DNA from: Cyanothece sp. BG0011
GTDB lineage: Bacteria > Cyanobacteriota > Cyanobacteriia > Cyanobacteriales > Microcystaceae
Direction: 5' to 3'
DNA length: 64,000 nt
NCBI RefSeq assembly: GCF_003013815.1
Contig: NZ_PRLH01000183.1
Coordinates: 1-64,000 of the forward strand
Numbering within the stretch: position 1 is the first letter of the stretch; each line of letters begins with the position of its first letter. This document shows, one piece after another, positions 26,470-34,914 of the stretch. Both the position numbers and the translations under genes were made by a program. Below the pieces are notes generated by a model, which was not told the DNA's origin, ran no database searches, and saw only the letters and a list, made by a program, of their open reading frames with translations.

Positions 26470-27312
26470 ATGATGAAGTTAAAACGCCCCTTTCGTCGTT
26501 CTTTAATTTATGGTTTATTGGCCACTGTAATGAGTGGTAGTATTATTGTTGCTTCCCCACAACCGAGTTATGGTCAATCGTGGTTAAATTGGATATTTCA
26601 AGGGGTACAAGTCATACAATTATCGACTTTATCGGATTCCCAAGAAGTTAAATATGGACAACAAATTAACCGAGAATTAATCAGTAGTGGACAATTTCGG
26701 TTATCTCGAAATCGGGCTTTAATTGAAAGAGTTGATCGCATTGGCCAACGGTTAGCACAAAATAGTAGTCGTCCAAATTTACCGTTTACCTTCCAAGTGA
26801 TTCAAGATGATTCTATCAATGCTTTTGCGACGATGGGGGGTTTTGTTTATGTCAATACCGGTTTAATTGCGGCTGCGGAAAATGAGGCAGAGTTAGCCAG
26901 TGTTATCGGTCACGAAATTGCCCATATTACCGAACGTCATTCCATTAAACAAATGCGAAACGTAGCTATTTCTCGAGGGTTAATGTCGGCCGCTGGATTA
27001 AATGAAAATGATATTGTTAATCTAGGGGTACAATTAGCGGTTAATCTTCCCAATAGTCGAGAGGCGGAACTAGAAGCCGATCAAGTGGGCTTACAAAACT
27101 TACGGCAAGCGGGTTATGCCCCCATTGCTATGATCACCTTCATGAAGAAATTAACCCGACAAGGTGGCGCGCCTCCTGCCTTTCTCAGTACCCATCCGGG
27201 TAGTTCCCAACGGGTTGAAGCTTTAACCCAGGCCGTTAACCCCGAAAGGGCCTATCAGGGAGATGGTTTGGATAATCAAGCCTATCAACGGGAATTTAGG
27301 GCTTTATTATAG
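26470..27312 (+). CDS. M48-family zinc metalloprotease, periplasmic (BepA/LoiP type)
   Basis: A 280-residue secreted protease. A signal peptide (KRPFRRSLIYGLLATVMSGS, cleavage after about residue 35) leads to the M48 catalytic core: zinc site HEIAHITERHS, upstream NTGLIAAAENEAELA, and third ligand in EAELEADQVGLQ. No TPR tail is present, unlike BepA, so it resembles the short LoiP/YcaL group that degrades misfolded outer-membrane proteins. The two ATGs at 26470 and 26473 are preferred to a TTG at 26452. Confidence 0.9.
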   Translation: MMKLKRPFRRSLIYGLLATVMSGSIIVASPQPSYGQSWLNWIFQGVQVIQLSTLSDSQEVKYGQQINRELISSGQFRLSRNRALIERVDRIGQRLAQNSSRPNLPFTFQVIQDDSINAFATMGGFVYVNTGLIAAAENEAELASVIGHEIAHITERHSIKQMRNVAISRGLMSAAGLNENDIVNLGVQLAVNLPNSREAELEADQVGLQNLRQAGYAPIAMITFMKKLTRQGGAPPAFLSTHPGSSQRVEALTQAVNPERAYQGDGLDNQAYQREFRALL

Positions 27313-27324
27313 CGTTTCTATTAG

Positions 27325-28098
27325 TTAAAATCTAACCTTATTGAGTAACCAGTCTGCAATTAATTCTGGGGTATTTCTTTTCACCCACCAAAAAGCAATT
27401 GATCGAAAACTGGATTTAGATAATCTAGCAATTAATCTCATCACTCGGTTGAGAGGGCGGGCTGCAACTTTTTGATTGATTAAATTAACCGAACCCACAT
27501 CATAAAGACAATCTATAATCATCTTTAAAGTTGCTTCCTCTCGCTCCATTAAATTCTCAACCAAGAGCATAACATTTTTTCTCTGTTCTACTTCTAGCTT
27601 TTGCGCTTCTGACAGTTTCGGGACATAGGTGGCCACTGTTGCTGCTTTTGTTTGGATCTTTTTTGTCTGCTTTACTTGTGCTTTTTTAACTTTTGAGATT
27701 TGACCAGACTTTTTGGCTGTTTTCAATGGTTTTCTTTTAGTTTCACGAGAAATCATAATTTTATTCATTAACCAATTCGTAATTAATTCAGGAGTGTTAT
27801 TAATGACCCAATAAAAAGCAACTGATCGAAACAGCCTTCTAGCTAGTTTAACAATGAATCTGAGCAAAGACTTGAGAAACCGCAGAGAAATTTTTTTATT
27901 AATTAAATTAAGAGAACCCACATCATAAAGACAATCAATAATCATCTTAAAGCTGGCTTCTTCTCTCTGCATTAAATTCTCAACCAAGAGCATAACATTT
28001 TTTTTCTGCTCTATTTCTAGTTGTTGGACTTCTGAGAGTTTAGGGACATATTTGGCCACTTGTACGGGTTGTTTGCGATCGTTTCGAGAAAGTACCAT
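27325..28098 (-). CDS. Hypothetical protein with an internal tandem duplication
   Basis: A basic protein of 257 residues built of two similar units of about 95 residues: one starts KYVPKLSEVQQLEIEQKKNV, the other TYVPKLSEAQKLEVEQRKNV. Each continues with MLLVENLMxREEAxxKMIID, CLYDVGSxNLIN and ends TPELIxxWL. A Lys-rich linker joins them (KKAQVKQTKKIQTK). I do not recognise the domain; it is mostly helical without a clear membrane segment. The gene is convergent with the M48 protease, 12 bases apart. Confidence 0.72.
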   Translation of the reverse strand: MVLSRNDRKQPVQVAKYVPKLSEVQQLEIEQKKNVMLLVENLMQREEASFKMIIDCLYDVGSLNLINKKISLRFLKSLLRFIVKLARRLFRSVAFYWVINNTPELITNWLMNKIMISRETKRKPLKTAKKSGQISKVKKAQVKQTKKIQTKAATVATYVPKLSEAQKLEVEQRKNVMLLVENLMEREEATLKMIIDCLYDVGSVNLINQKVAARPLNRVMRLIARLSKSSFRSIAFWWVKRNTPELIADWLLNKVRF

Positions 28099-28263
28099 GA
28101 AAATTGATAGATTCACACTCTCAGATACTATAAACTAGACCGCAGGACTTTAACCACCTTTCAACCATGGATCATAACCCCTGAACCCAAAACAAGAAAA
28201 TTAATAAATTCAAAAATTTAACTAATTTGTCTTAAAACACAGGACTATAAACTAAAAACAGGA

Positions 28264-29754
28264 TCAAGTATTAATCAATAAACTTCCCATCATTCCTAAA
28301 TCTTCGTGATCTAAAATATGACAATGATAAACTGTTTTTCCGGTAAAATCTTCAAAAGGAATACGAATACGAACCCTTTCCCCTCGACGCACTAAAATAG
28401 TATCTTTCCAGGTTGGATAAGGGTTAGGAACTCCATTCACACTAATAACTTGAAACTTATTGGTATGAACATGGAAAGGATGGTCCATGACTCCCGTATT
28501 AATCACTTCCCACTCTTCTACAGTATTCAATTTAACTTGAGTTTGTACTGTATTATGTTGATAGGCTTCTCCATTAATTAAAAAAGCCATTCCTACCCCT
28601 GGAGACATTCCATGATTTAAGGAAAATTGTCGGGTGGTTTGGGGTTGAGGCAAAGGAGAAATAGGCATTAATTCCCTGGGTAAATTTAAAGGAGTTACCC
28701 CATTTTCATAGGTAATGGTTGCTAAAGGAATCGGAGTATTATTATCAATATTGTTTCTTCGGTTTCCCATCATTCCTCTTCCCATCATTCCACCTCCCAT
28801 CATTCCCATAGAACCCCGATTATAAGGTAAACTAACTAATTGATAGTTACCTGGATTTTTATCCCCTTTAATTAATACTTCTATGCGTTCTCCTGGGGTT
28901 AATAAAATTTCTGATAGTTCTATGGGTTTTTCTAGCGTTGTTCCATCATTAGCAATTAAGTAAAAAGGATGATTTTCCAAAGACAAATTATAAAAACGTG
29001 AGGTTGAAGCATTGACAATTCTTAATCTTAATAAGCCATTTTCTGGCAGAGAAAAAGAAGGATTTTCTTTACCATTAACTGTAATTACATTACCTTCTCT
29101 GCCCATCATTAAGGGCATTCGATTTGCAGGTAATAAATTGCCATTATCATATAAGGAAAAATCCTGTAACACTAAAAATTCTTCTTTAGCTGCTTTAATT
29201 TCAGGAATTTCATCTAACTGATCACGAATAATAAATAAGCCGGCTAACCCTCCCGATAATTGGTCTGCCACTAACCCATGTAGATGGGGATGATACCAGT
29301 TAATGCCACCAGTTTGTTTAGGGGATATATCAAACTCATAGGTGAATTTTTCTTTCGGTTTAACTTCTAAAAATACATTATCTGCTTTACCGGTTGGGGG
29401 AAGATGTAACCCATGATAATGTAAATTAGTTGATTGAGAGAGATTATTAATAAAATGAAGGCGAACTTTATCCCCTGGTTTTGCTTCTAACCTCGGCCCT
29501 GGAACCTGTCCATTATAGGTTAATAACTTAGCGGTTCGATTTCCTAAAGGGACTTCTTGATAACTGGCTTCTAAGGTGGCTTCTAGTAGTCCATTTTGAC
29601 TAGAAATGATATTTTCAGAATTTAAAGCATAACTTTTATTAGAAAAATTGTTATTGTTAGACCGTAAGTTCTTGACCAGTTGATGGGTTCCTAGTGCTAA
29701 TATCGTCGTTGAGGTTCCTAAAATTAAAAATTTACGACGATTGATAGATTTCAT
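28264..29754 (-). CDS. Tat-exported multicopper oxidase (CueO/laccase-like)
   Basis: Periplasmic oxidase of 496 residues that probably converts Cu(I) to Cu(II) or oxidises phenolic substrates. The N-terminus NRRKFLILGTSTT is a twin-arginine signal. Copper ligands: HYHGLHLPP and HPHLHGLVA (N-terminal), then HPFHVHTNKF and HCHILDHEDLGMM (C-terminal, type 1 and trinuclear sites). A Met-rich loop GSMGMMGGGMMGRGMMG near residue 320 recalls the copper-binding insert of CueO. It lies 67 bases downstream of a DUF411 gene, probably in one copper-handling operon. Confidence 0.92.
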   Translation of the reverse strand: MKSINRRKFLILGTSTTILALGTHQLVKNLRSNNNNFSNKSYALNSENIISSQNGLLEATLEASYQEVPLGNRTAKLLTYNGQVPGPRLEAKPGDKVRLHFINNLSQSTNLHYHGLHLPPTGKADNVFLEVKPKEKFTYEFDISPKQTGGINWYHPHLHGLVADQLSGGLAGLFIIRDQLDEIPEIKAAKEEFLVLQDFSLYDNGNLLPANRMPLMMGREGNVITVNGKENPSFSLPENGLLRLRIVNASTSRFYNLSLENHPFYLIANDGTTLEKPIELSEILLTPGERIEVLIKGDKNPGNYQLVSLPYNRGSMGMMGGGMMGRGMMGNRRNNIDNNTPIPLATITYENGVTPLNLPRELMPISPLPQPQTTRQFSLNHGMSPGVGMAFLINGEAYQHNTVQTQVKLNTVEEWEVINTGVMDHPFHVHTNKFQVISVNGVPNPYPTWKDTILVRRGERVRIRIPFEDFTGKTVYHCHILDHEDLGMMGSLLINT

Positions 29755-29820
29755 GATTAACTCCTAAGTTTCTACATATCATAGAGACGCTGATAATAAC
29801 GTCTCTATTAACTTCAATTT

Positions 29821-30378
29821 TTAATAAGTCTCGTATTCTTTATAGACTTGTGCGCTGCCATCTTTATTAATAGCAAAAACAGCAAAGGGTTGTTTTGTAT
29901 TTCCTGCTTCCATTCCTGGGGTTCCTATCGGCATTCCTGGAACCGATAAGCCAATCATATCGGGTTTTTCTTTAAGAAATCGTTTAATATCATCAGCAGG
30001 AATATGACCCTCCATAACATAACCATCAATAATCGCAGTATGACAAGATTCTAAATCCGAACTAATGTTATGTTTTTGTTTAATACTAGCCATATCATCG
30101 GTTTTAATATCAGTAATTTCAAAGCCGTGTTTTTTAGCATGGTCCACCCAAATTCCACAACAACCACAAGAAGGACTTCGATAAACCGTCATGGACATAT
30201 TTCCGTTATAAGATTCGTTCACCATGTCCCAATTACTGGCTAAAATAGTTTCATTAGAAGGTTGATTAATCCCTTGATTATTATTGGTTGAAGGGTTTAA
30301 GTACATTGTACCAGCAACTCCTATAACAGCGACTCCTGCAATGACTGGTAACAACCATTTAGAAGAAATATTGAACAT
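29821..30378 (-). CDS. DUF411 metal-binding protein, membrane anchored
   Basis: A 185-residue protein with an N-terminal membrane anchor (KWLLPVIAGVAVIGVAGTMY) and a thioredoxin-like DUF411 domain: MTVYRSPSCGCCGIWVDHAK carries the CxCC motif, followed by SDLESCHTAIIDGYVMEGHI and PADDIKRFL. Family members are found with copper or silver resistance genes and are thought to bind or deliver copper. Its place just upstream of the multicopper oxidase supports that. Confidence 0.88.
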   Translation of the reverse strand: MFNISSKWLLPVIAGVAVIGVAGTMYLNPSTNNNQGINQPSNETILASNWDMVNESYNGNMSMTVYRSPSCGCCGIWVDHAKKHGFEITDIKTDDMASIKQKHNISSDLESCHTAIIDGYVMEGHIPADDIKRFLKEKPDMIGLSVPGMPIGTPGMEAGNTKQPFAVFAINKDGSAQVYKEYETY

Positions 30379-30491
30379 TCTTAAATCTCTCCTTGAGATG
30401 TCTATCTTTTTTATTTTAGCTTGTCAGTAAAAAAGTTCGTCGTTAAAGCTTTATCTTTAATGATGACGAAGTTTTTTAACTACACATTTTT

Positions 30492-30519
30492 GTAGGGGTC
30501 AACGGCCGTTGACCCCTAC
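30492..30519. repeat. Perfect 28-base palindrome (GTAGGGG family)
   Basis: GTAGGGGTCAACGG is followed by its exact complement ending CCCCTAC. A sister palindrome at 31213-31240 has the same outer arms but a different core. Both lie in non-coding DNA; the surrounding 400 bases hold no credible gene. Confidence 0.8.
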
Positions 30520-30543
30520 CACAACATTCATGTTTATGGTCCA

Positions 30544-30570
30544 TGTAAGGTGGGCAATACCCACCTTACA
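30544..30570. repeat. Palindrome of the GGTGGGCAATGCCCACC family
   Basis: TGTAAGGTGGG, five bases, CCCACCTTACA. Related copies occur at 45333-45359 and 61064-61092, with a larger version at 12438-12498. It lies 25 bases after another palindrome. Confidence 0.8.
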
Positions 30571-30784
30571 GTCATGTCATAATCTTTTTTTCTATTGCGA
30601 TAGTTTCAAAATCCAACAACTTGTAAAGAAACTTATATTATTATCAAATAACATTTTTTGCTTTTCTGATAGCTTGGTAGAACAATTATAATAGTAAATA
30701 GGAAAGATTTTTCCTCGGATTTTTATTACTTAAAATACAAAAGTGTGGCATGGGGAGACAACAATCATATTCTCACGGAATACC

Positions 30785-31123
30785 ATGAAAGTTATCCCCT
30801 CTATTTTGATTACCTTTAGCCTGATTTCTATGGCCCCTAAAGCGGTTTCTCAGGTGCTGCGTTCTTCTGATTTTGACAGTTTAGCAACCACTTCTAGTGA
30901 AGATTTAACAGGGGTTGAACCGAGAAATATAGACAACTGGAACTGGGGACTCGGTGGTGAGTTTCCTGAACGTGAACCGTCTCCCTCTTTAGAGTCTAGC
31001 AATTTTGACTTAGATTTGTATGAAACGAGAGTCAGACAACTCAATGATGCTTATCAAGATACAGATTATAACTTCGGAGACTATGACCGTCCTACCCGTC
31101 GTTTTCCTTTAGTTGATTTATAA
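30785..31123 (+). CDS. Unknown small secreted protein
   Basis: A 112-residue protein starting at ATG 30785 (MKVIPSILITFSLISMAPKA), a signal peptide likely cut after VSQ or nearby. The mature part is acidic and rich in Asp, Ser and aromatic residues (NIDNWNWGLGGEFPEREPSP, DTDYNFGDYDRPTRRFP). No domain is recognised and no cysteines remain after export. It stands alone between the copper genes and the CRISPR array. Confidence 0.6.
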   Translation: MKVIPSILITFSLISMAPKAVSQVLRSSDFDSLATTSSEDLTGVEPRNIDNWNWGLGGEFPEREPSPSLESSNFDLDLYETRVRQLNDAYQDTDYNFGDYDRPTRRFPLVDL

Positions 31124-31212
31124 GTTATTGCGAGGGGGAAACTTAACATTAACCTTTGATTCTCACTGACAAGTTCCCGAAGCAATCACCACAAATAACA
31201 TTAAAGGAGACT

Positions 31213-31240
31213 GTAGGGGCATAATATATTATGCCCCTAC
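31213..31240. repeat. Perfect 28-base palindrome, second GTAGGGG-family copy
   Basis: GTAGGGGCATAATA followed by its exact complement ending CCCCTAC. It sits between the small secreted protein and the presumed CRISPR leader (about 31260-31457). Confidence 0.8.
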
Positions 31241-31457
31241 GAATTTTTGAGAACTGAGCTAATTTTGTATCATCATCTCGCGAGGGATAAGCAAAACCGC
31301 CGTAACCCTAATGATCTCGTTCTAACCCTCGCACCCTTGTCTGATGCGGATTTCAGCGATTTTACGGAGGACTTTTTCTCGTTCTAAGACTACAATAAAG
31401 CTATCCCTCGCAAACCGCCTCTAGACTCTAGTCAGGATAGGGGTTGTGAAGCGAACC

Positions 31458-32349
31458 CTCTCTTTTTATAAGAGAACTTAGTTGAATGGAAACATTCCTT
31501 TATCCTGGTTTGATAATTCTTTTTCTATTCTCTCTTTTTATAAGAGAACTTAGTTGAATGGAAACATACTCCGATGAATCTAATCTAAAGCTGGTAAAAA
31601 GTTCGTGACTCTCTTTTTATAAGAGAACTTAGTTGAATGGAAACATAGAACCCTGATTTTTGTGGGGTTCTTGAGTTTATAATCGGTCTCTCTTTTTATA
31701 AGAGAACTTAGTTGAATGGAAACGTTCCCAGTAGGGGTATTAGCGGCCACTGTTGCAGTTATTTGAATATCTGCTCTCTTTTTATAAGAGAACTTAGTTG
31801 AATGGAAACGCGTTAAGCCGTTTCGTCTCAAAGCTTAATTGAGACTCATTCAGCTCTCTTTTTATAAGAGAACTTAGTTGAATGGAAACTCGGAAGTGAT
31901 GGACTCTTCAATAAAGGTTCTAGGAATCTCTCTTTTTATAAGAGAACTTAGTTGAATGGAAACTGCATCTTCTAACGTAGCTGTTGTAGCAAACTCGTCT
32001 CTCTTTTTATAAGAGAACTTAGTTGAATGGAAACGAAAGCCTCGACTTACAAGAGCTTACATTTCTTTTAACTCTCTTTTTATAAGAGAACTTAGTTGAA
32101 TGGAAACTCCATCGCTAGATAAACCCTTTCTTTAGGGTGAGGAACAACTCTCTTTTTATAAGAGAACTTAGTTGAATGGAAACCTTTCCAGAAAAAAGTA
32201 GTTGTTTTGAAATGGTTTTAAAGTTAGAGTTTTTGCTCTCTTTTTATAAGAGAACTTAGTTGAATGGAAACTAATATCAGAAGCATCGTGTTTATGGTTG
32301 GAATAGAACTCAACTCTCTTTTTATAAGAGAACTTAGTTGAATGGAAAC
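31458..32349 (+). CRISPR. CRISPR array: 12 repeats of 36 bases, 11 spacers, no cas genes in view
   Basis: Twelve identical 36-base repeats start CTCTCTTTTTATAAGAGAAC and end GTTGAATGGAAAC; the inner CTCTTTTTATAAGAG forms a small hairpin. Repeats begin at 31458, 31530, 31609, 31688, 31774, 31854, 31928, 31999, 32072, 32148, 32236 and 32314. The spacers vary from 35 to 52 bases. The GGAAAC end resembles the 3' handles of cyanobacterial type I-D and III arrays, so transcription from left to right is likely, with the leader before 31458. All repeats, including the last, are intact. No Cas protein is encoded in the window, so interference must come from elsewhere if at all. Confidence 0.98.
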
Positions 32350-32642
32350 GCCAACTCAAACGTTTTTTCTCCTTTCTCCCTGCTCCTGCGCTCCCTGCTC
32401 CCCTGCTTTTACAAAAGAGGTTTATGGCAATCGGATTTAGTATTGTATCACCCCTCGCAATGACTAATTAACTTTATTACTTCTATAAAACCCATCGCAT
32501 TATTTATATTGTGATGGGTTTATAGTGTTTCCTAAACTCATAAGATACACCTAAAATTAAATTCCTGACTCCTGACTCGGTGACTCCTGACTCGGTGACT
32601 CCTAAAACTAGAAAACTTTGCACCTCACAAGTATGTAAACTG

Positions 32643-33278
32643 CTATATTTTTTTCAATAACATTCGGTAAACCGGCTCATTTTTATTAAAGGTTGCGATT
32701 TCTCTTTGCGTCGCAATCGGAAAAGGATTTTCAGCTAACCATGTTTCTTGATGCTGCTTTTGAAAACAAGTATTAGCTAAGAAAGTTTCTCCCATTTCTT
32801 GGGCCACTTCCTTAATATCTGATTGTAAAAAAACAGATCCATTATCAACTAAATAATGTGCGATCGCTTTGACTAAACCGGGTTGTACCACCCGTCTTTT
32901 TTGATGACTGCGTTTAAACCAAGGATCAGGAAACTGAATACTAACACAGTTTAATGTATGAGGAGGAAAAGACGATAATAAAGACTCAATAGAAACATTA
33001 ATATTGCCAAACAAAAAATGTAGGTTAGACAATTGTAAGCGATCGCGTTGTTCATTGGCTTCGATGACTAAAGGTTCTCTAATTTCTACCCCCAGAAAAT
33101 TCGTCTCAGGATATAATGGAGCCATATGAAACAAAAATTTTCCCCTGGCACAACCGATGTCTAAATGAAGCGGGCGATCAACACAAGGATAAATGGTGTC
33201 CCACTCCGGTATAACTAGGGGGTTACGGTATTTTGCACTTAAAGGGTTAACGTGTTGACGGACGCGGACTCTTGCCAA
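32643..33278 (-). CDS. trmB: tRNA (guanine-N7-)-methyltransferase
   Basis: SAM-dependent enzyme that makes m7G46 in tRNA variable loops. The SAM site is HLDIGCARGKFLFHMA, the family signature NCVSIQFPDPWFKRSHQKRR, and the C-terminus TFNKNEPVYRMLLKK. The length of 211 residues fits the family. It is divergent from the phosphoesterase gene. Downstream, between its stop and the CRISPR array, lie only short CCTGACTCGGTGACT repeats and CTCCCTGCTCC runs. Confidence 0.95.
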   Translation of the reverse strand: MARVRVRQHVNPLSAKYRNPLVIPEWDTIYPCVDRPLHLDIGCARGKFLFHMAPLYPETNFLGVEIREPLVIEANEQRDRLQLSNLHFLFGNINVSIESLLSSFPPHTLNCVSIQFPDPWFKRSHQKRRVVQPGLVKAIAHYLVDNGSVFLQSDIKEVAQEMGETFLANTCFQKQHQETWLAENPFPIATQREIATFNKNEPVYRMLLKKI

Positions 33279-33339
33279 AATTAATCTCTCCTACCTATGC
33301 TCAATGTAAAGATATGCTTTACGTAAAGGTTTTATTGTG

Positions 33340-34431
33340 ATGAACTTTCGCTTTGCTATTATCAGTGATCCCCATGTTGCGGTTCCCCACACTGTCCCAA
33401 ACCATTCTCACCGCTTCCATTTAGTCGAAGTCAGTATTCTTGCCCTAGAAAAGGTGTTAAATCACTTAGAACAGCTTAACTTAGATTTTCTCTTGTTACC
33501 AGGGGACTTAACCCAAGATGGCGAAATAGATAATCATGACTGGTTAGTCAAACGCTTGAACGCTCTACCGTTTCCCGTTTTTGTGGTTCCGGGTAATCAT
33601 GATGTTCCCAGTCTTCAACCAACAGAAAATAAGATCGGTTTACATCAGTTTCCGAGTTATTATAATCACTTTGGTTATGAAAATCAACAACTCTATTATA
33701 CGAAAGAAATTTTACCAGGGGTGAGAATTATTGGTTTAAATTCTAATCATTTTGATGAAGAAGAAAGACAGTTAGGCTATTTAGATGAGGAACAATTAAC
33801 TTGGTTAGAGAAGTTATTACCCCAGGTTAAAGATCAACTCCTGTTAGTGATGATTCATCATAACGTAATTGAGCATTTACCCGACCAAAGTGACCACCCC
33901 CTAGGAAAACGGTATATGTTAGGTAATGCTTCTCTCTTACTAAAAATGTTAAGGTCTGCCAACTGTCAATTAATTTTTACTGGTCATCTTCATGTTCAGG
34001 ATCTTGCTTATGATCGAGGCATTTATGAAATTACCACAGGGTCTTTAGTGAGTTATCCTCATCCTTATCGTATCATTGAGGTGAAACGACCTCCTAAGGG
34101 TTCATTGAGCCTTAATATTACCTCTCATCGGGTTAAAAGTGTGCCAGGATGGGAAAATTTAGAGGCCATTTCTCGGCAATGGTTAGGCGATCGCTCATTT
34201 GGTTTTATGGTGAAATTATTAACCGCATCTCCTTTAAAAATATCCATAGAAGAAGCAGAAAAGTTTGCCCCATCTTTACGAGATTTTTGGTCAGATATTG
34301 CAGCCGGAGATGGAATTTTTGATTTCCCTGATTTTCCTCCAGAAGTTCGTCGCTATTTTCAACAATTTAGTGCCGTTAAAGCCGATGGGACACCCGCTTT
34401 AATGGATAACCAAGCCATTCTTAATTTATAA
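33340..34431 (+). CDS. Calcineurin-like metallophosphoesterase
   Basis: Two-metal phosphoesterase of 363 residues related to the cyclic-nucleotide phosphodiesterase CpdA group. The five metal-binding blocks are present: ISDPHVA, LLPGDLTQDGE, VVPGNHDVP, MIHHNVI and TGHLHVQD. The region after residue 255 is an extra C-terminal part without a known domain. ATG 33340 is preferred to the GTG one codon before it. Substrate unknown. Confidence 0.88.
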   Translation: MNFRFAIISDPHVAVPHTVPNHSHRFHLVEVSILALEKVLNHLEQLNLDFLLLPGDLTQDGEIDNHDWLVKRLNALPFPVFVVPGNHDVPSLQPTENKIGLHQFPSYYNHFGYENQQLYYTKEILPGVRIIGLNSNHFDEEERQLGYLDEEQLTWLEKLLPQVKDQLLLVMIHHNVIEHLPDQSDHPLGKRYMLGNASLLLKMLRSANCQLIFTGHLHVQDLAYDRGIYEITTGSLVSYPHPYRIIEVKRPPKGSLSLNITSHRVKSVPGWENLEAISRQWLGDRSFGFMVKLLTASPLKISIEEAEKFAPSLRDFWSDIAAGDGIFDFPDFPPEVRRYFQQFSAVKADGTPALMDNQAILNL

Positions 34432-34782
34432 AATAGAGTCTATTTATTTAGGTTAACAAATGATTAACAGAAAGGTGTAACCCTTTCTTTTTTTTACATA
34501 TTATCACTGATCAATAGATTTCTTTACTTTATAATTATTTGACAAATATAGCTGTTGTATTTACGTATTTTTATCAAAAGCATTGAAGTTTAAAAGTCTA
34601 AAAAGCATTTTAAAAATAAAGTTTTAGTAAAGAAAAAGTCTGGAAATCCTAGAGAATACGGATGCTTTTTTTGAGAAAATTGTTAAAACTTAAATAGATA
34701 AGAACTTAAATGCTGTTTTGTTTTTAAAGTAAATTAACTTAACCCTTAGTGCTAATAAGGGGGAAAATACAGGAGAGAATTA
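34432..34782. other. Intergenic region before the interrupted repeat-protein gene
   Basis: 350 AT-rich bases with no credible gene. A TTGACA at 34539-34544 could be a -35 element, but no good -10 follows at the right distance. AGGAGAG at 34771-34777 is the ribosome site of the interrupted gene. Confidence 0.5.
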
Positions 34783-34914
34783 ATGATGATTGACGAAACA
34801 ACAAAATCCAATCTAGATATTTTTGAGAATTCCACCATCGATGATTCAGGAGGGGTTGAGTCTCTGGTAAGGTTCCCAACGCTAAGCTGTCGCTATAGCG
34901 TGGGCTTTCTGTAG
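34783..34914 (+). pseudogene. 5' stub of the interrupted pre-peptidase-repeat gene
   Basis: A strong AGGAGAG precedes tandem ATGs at 34783/34786. About 27 native codons (MMIDETTKSNLDIF, ENSTIDDSGGVES) are followed by sequence of the TnpB element's right end and a stop at 34912. The native part has the acidic, Ser/Asp-rich character of the 3' portion found at 37366-39336. I infer that both were one gene before mobile DNA entered at about 34865. Confidence 0.65.

Noticed and set aside
30509-30691. 60-codon plus-strand frame between the copper genes and the secreted protein
   Set aside because: It runs through two palindromic repeats and has no ribosome site.
31580-32359. Minus-strand frames repeating FHSTKFSYKKR
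   Set aside because: They are translations of the CRISPR repeats.
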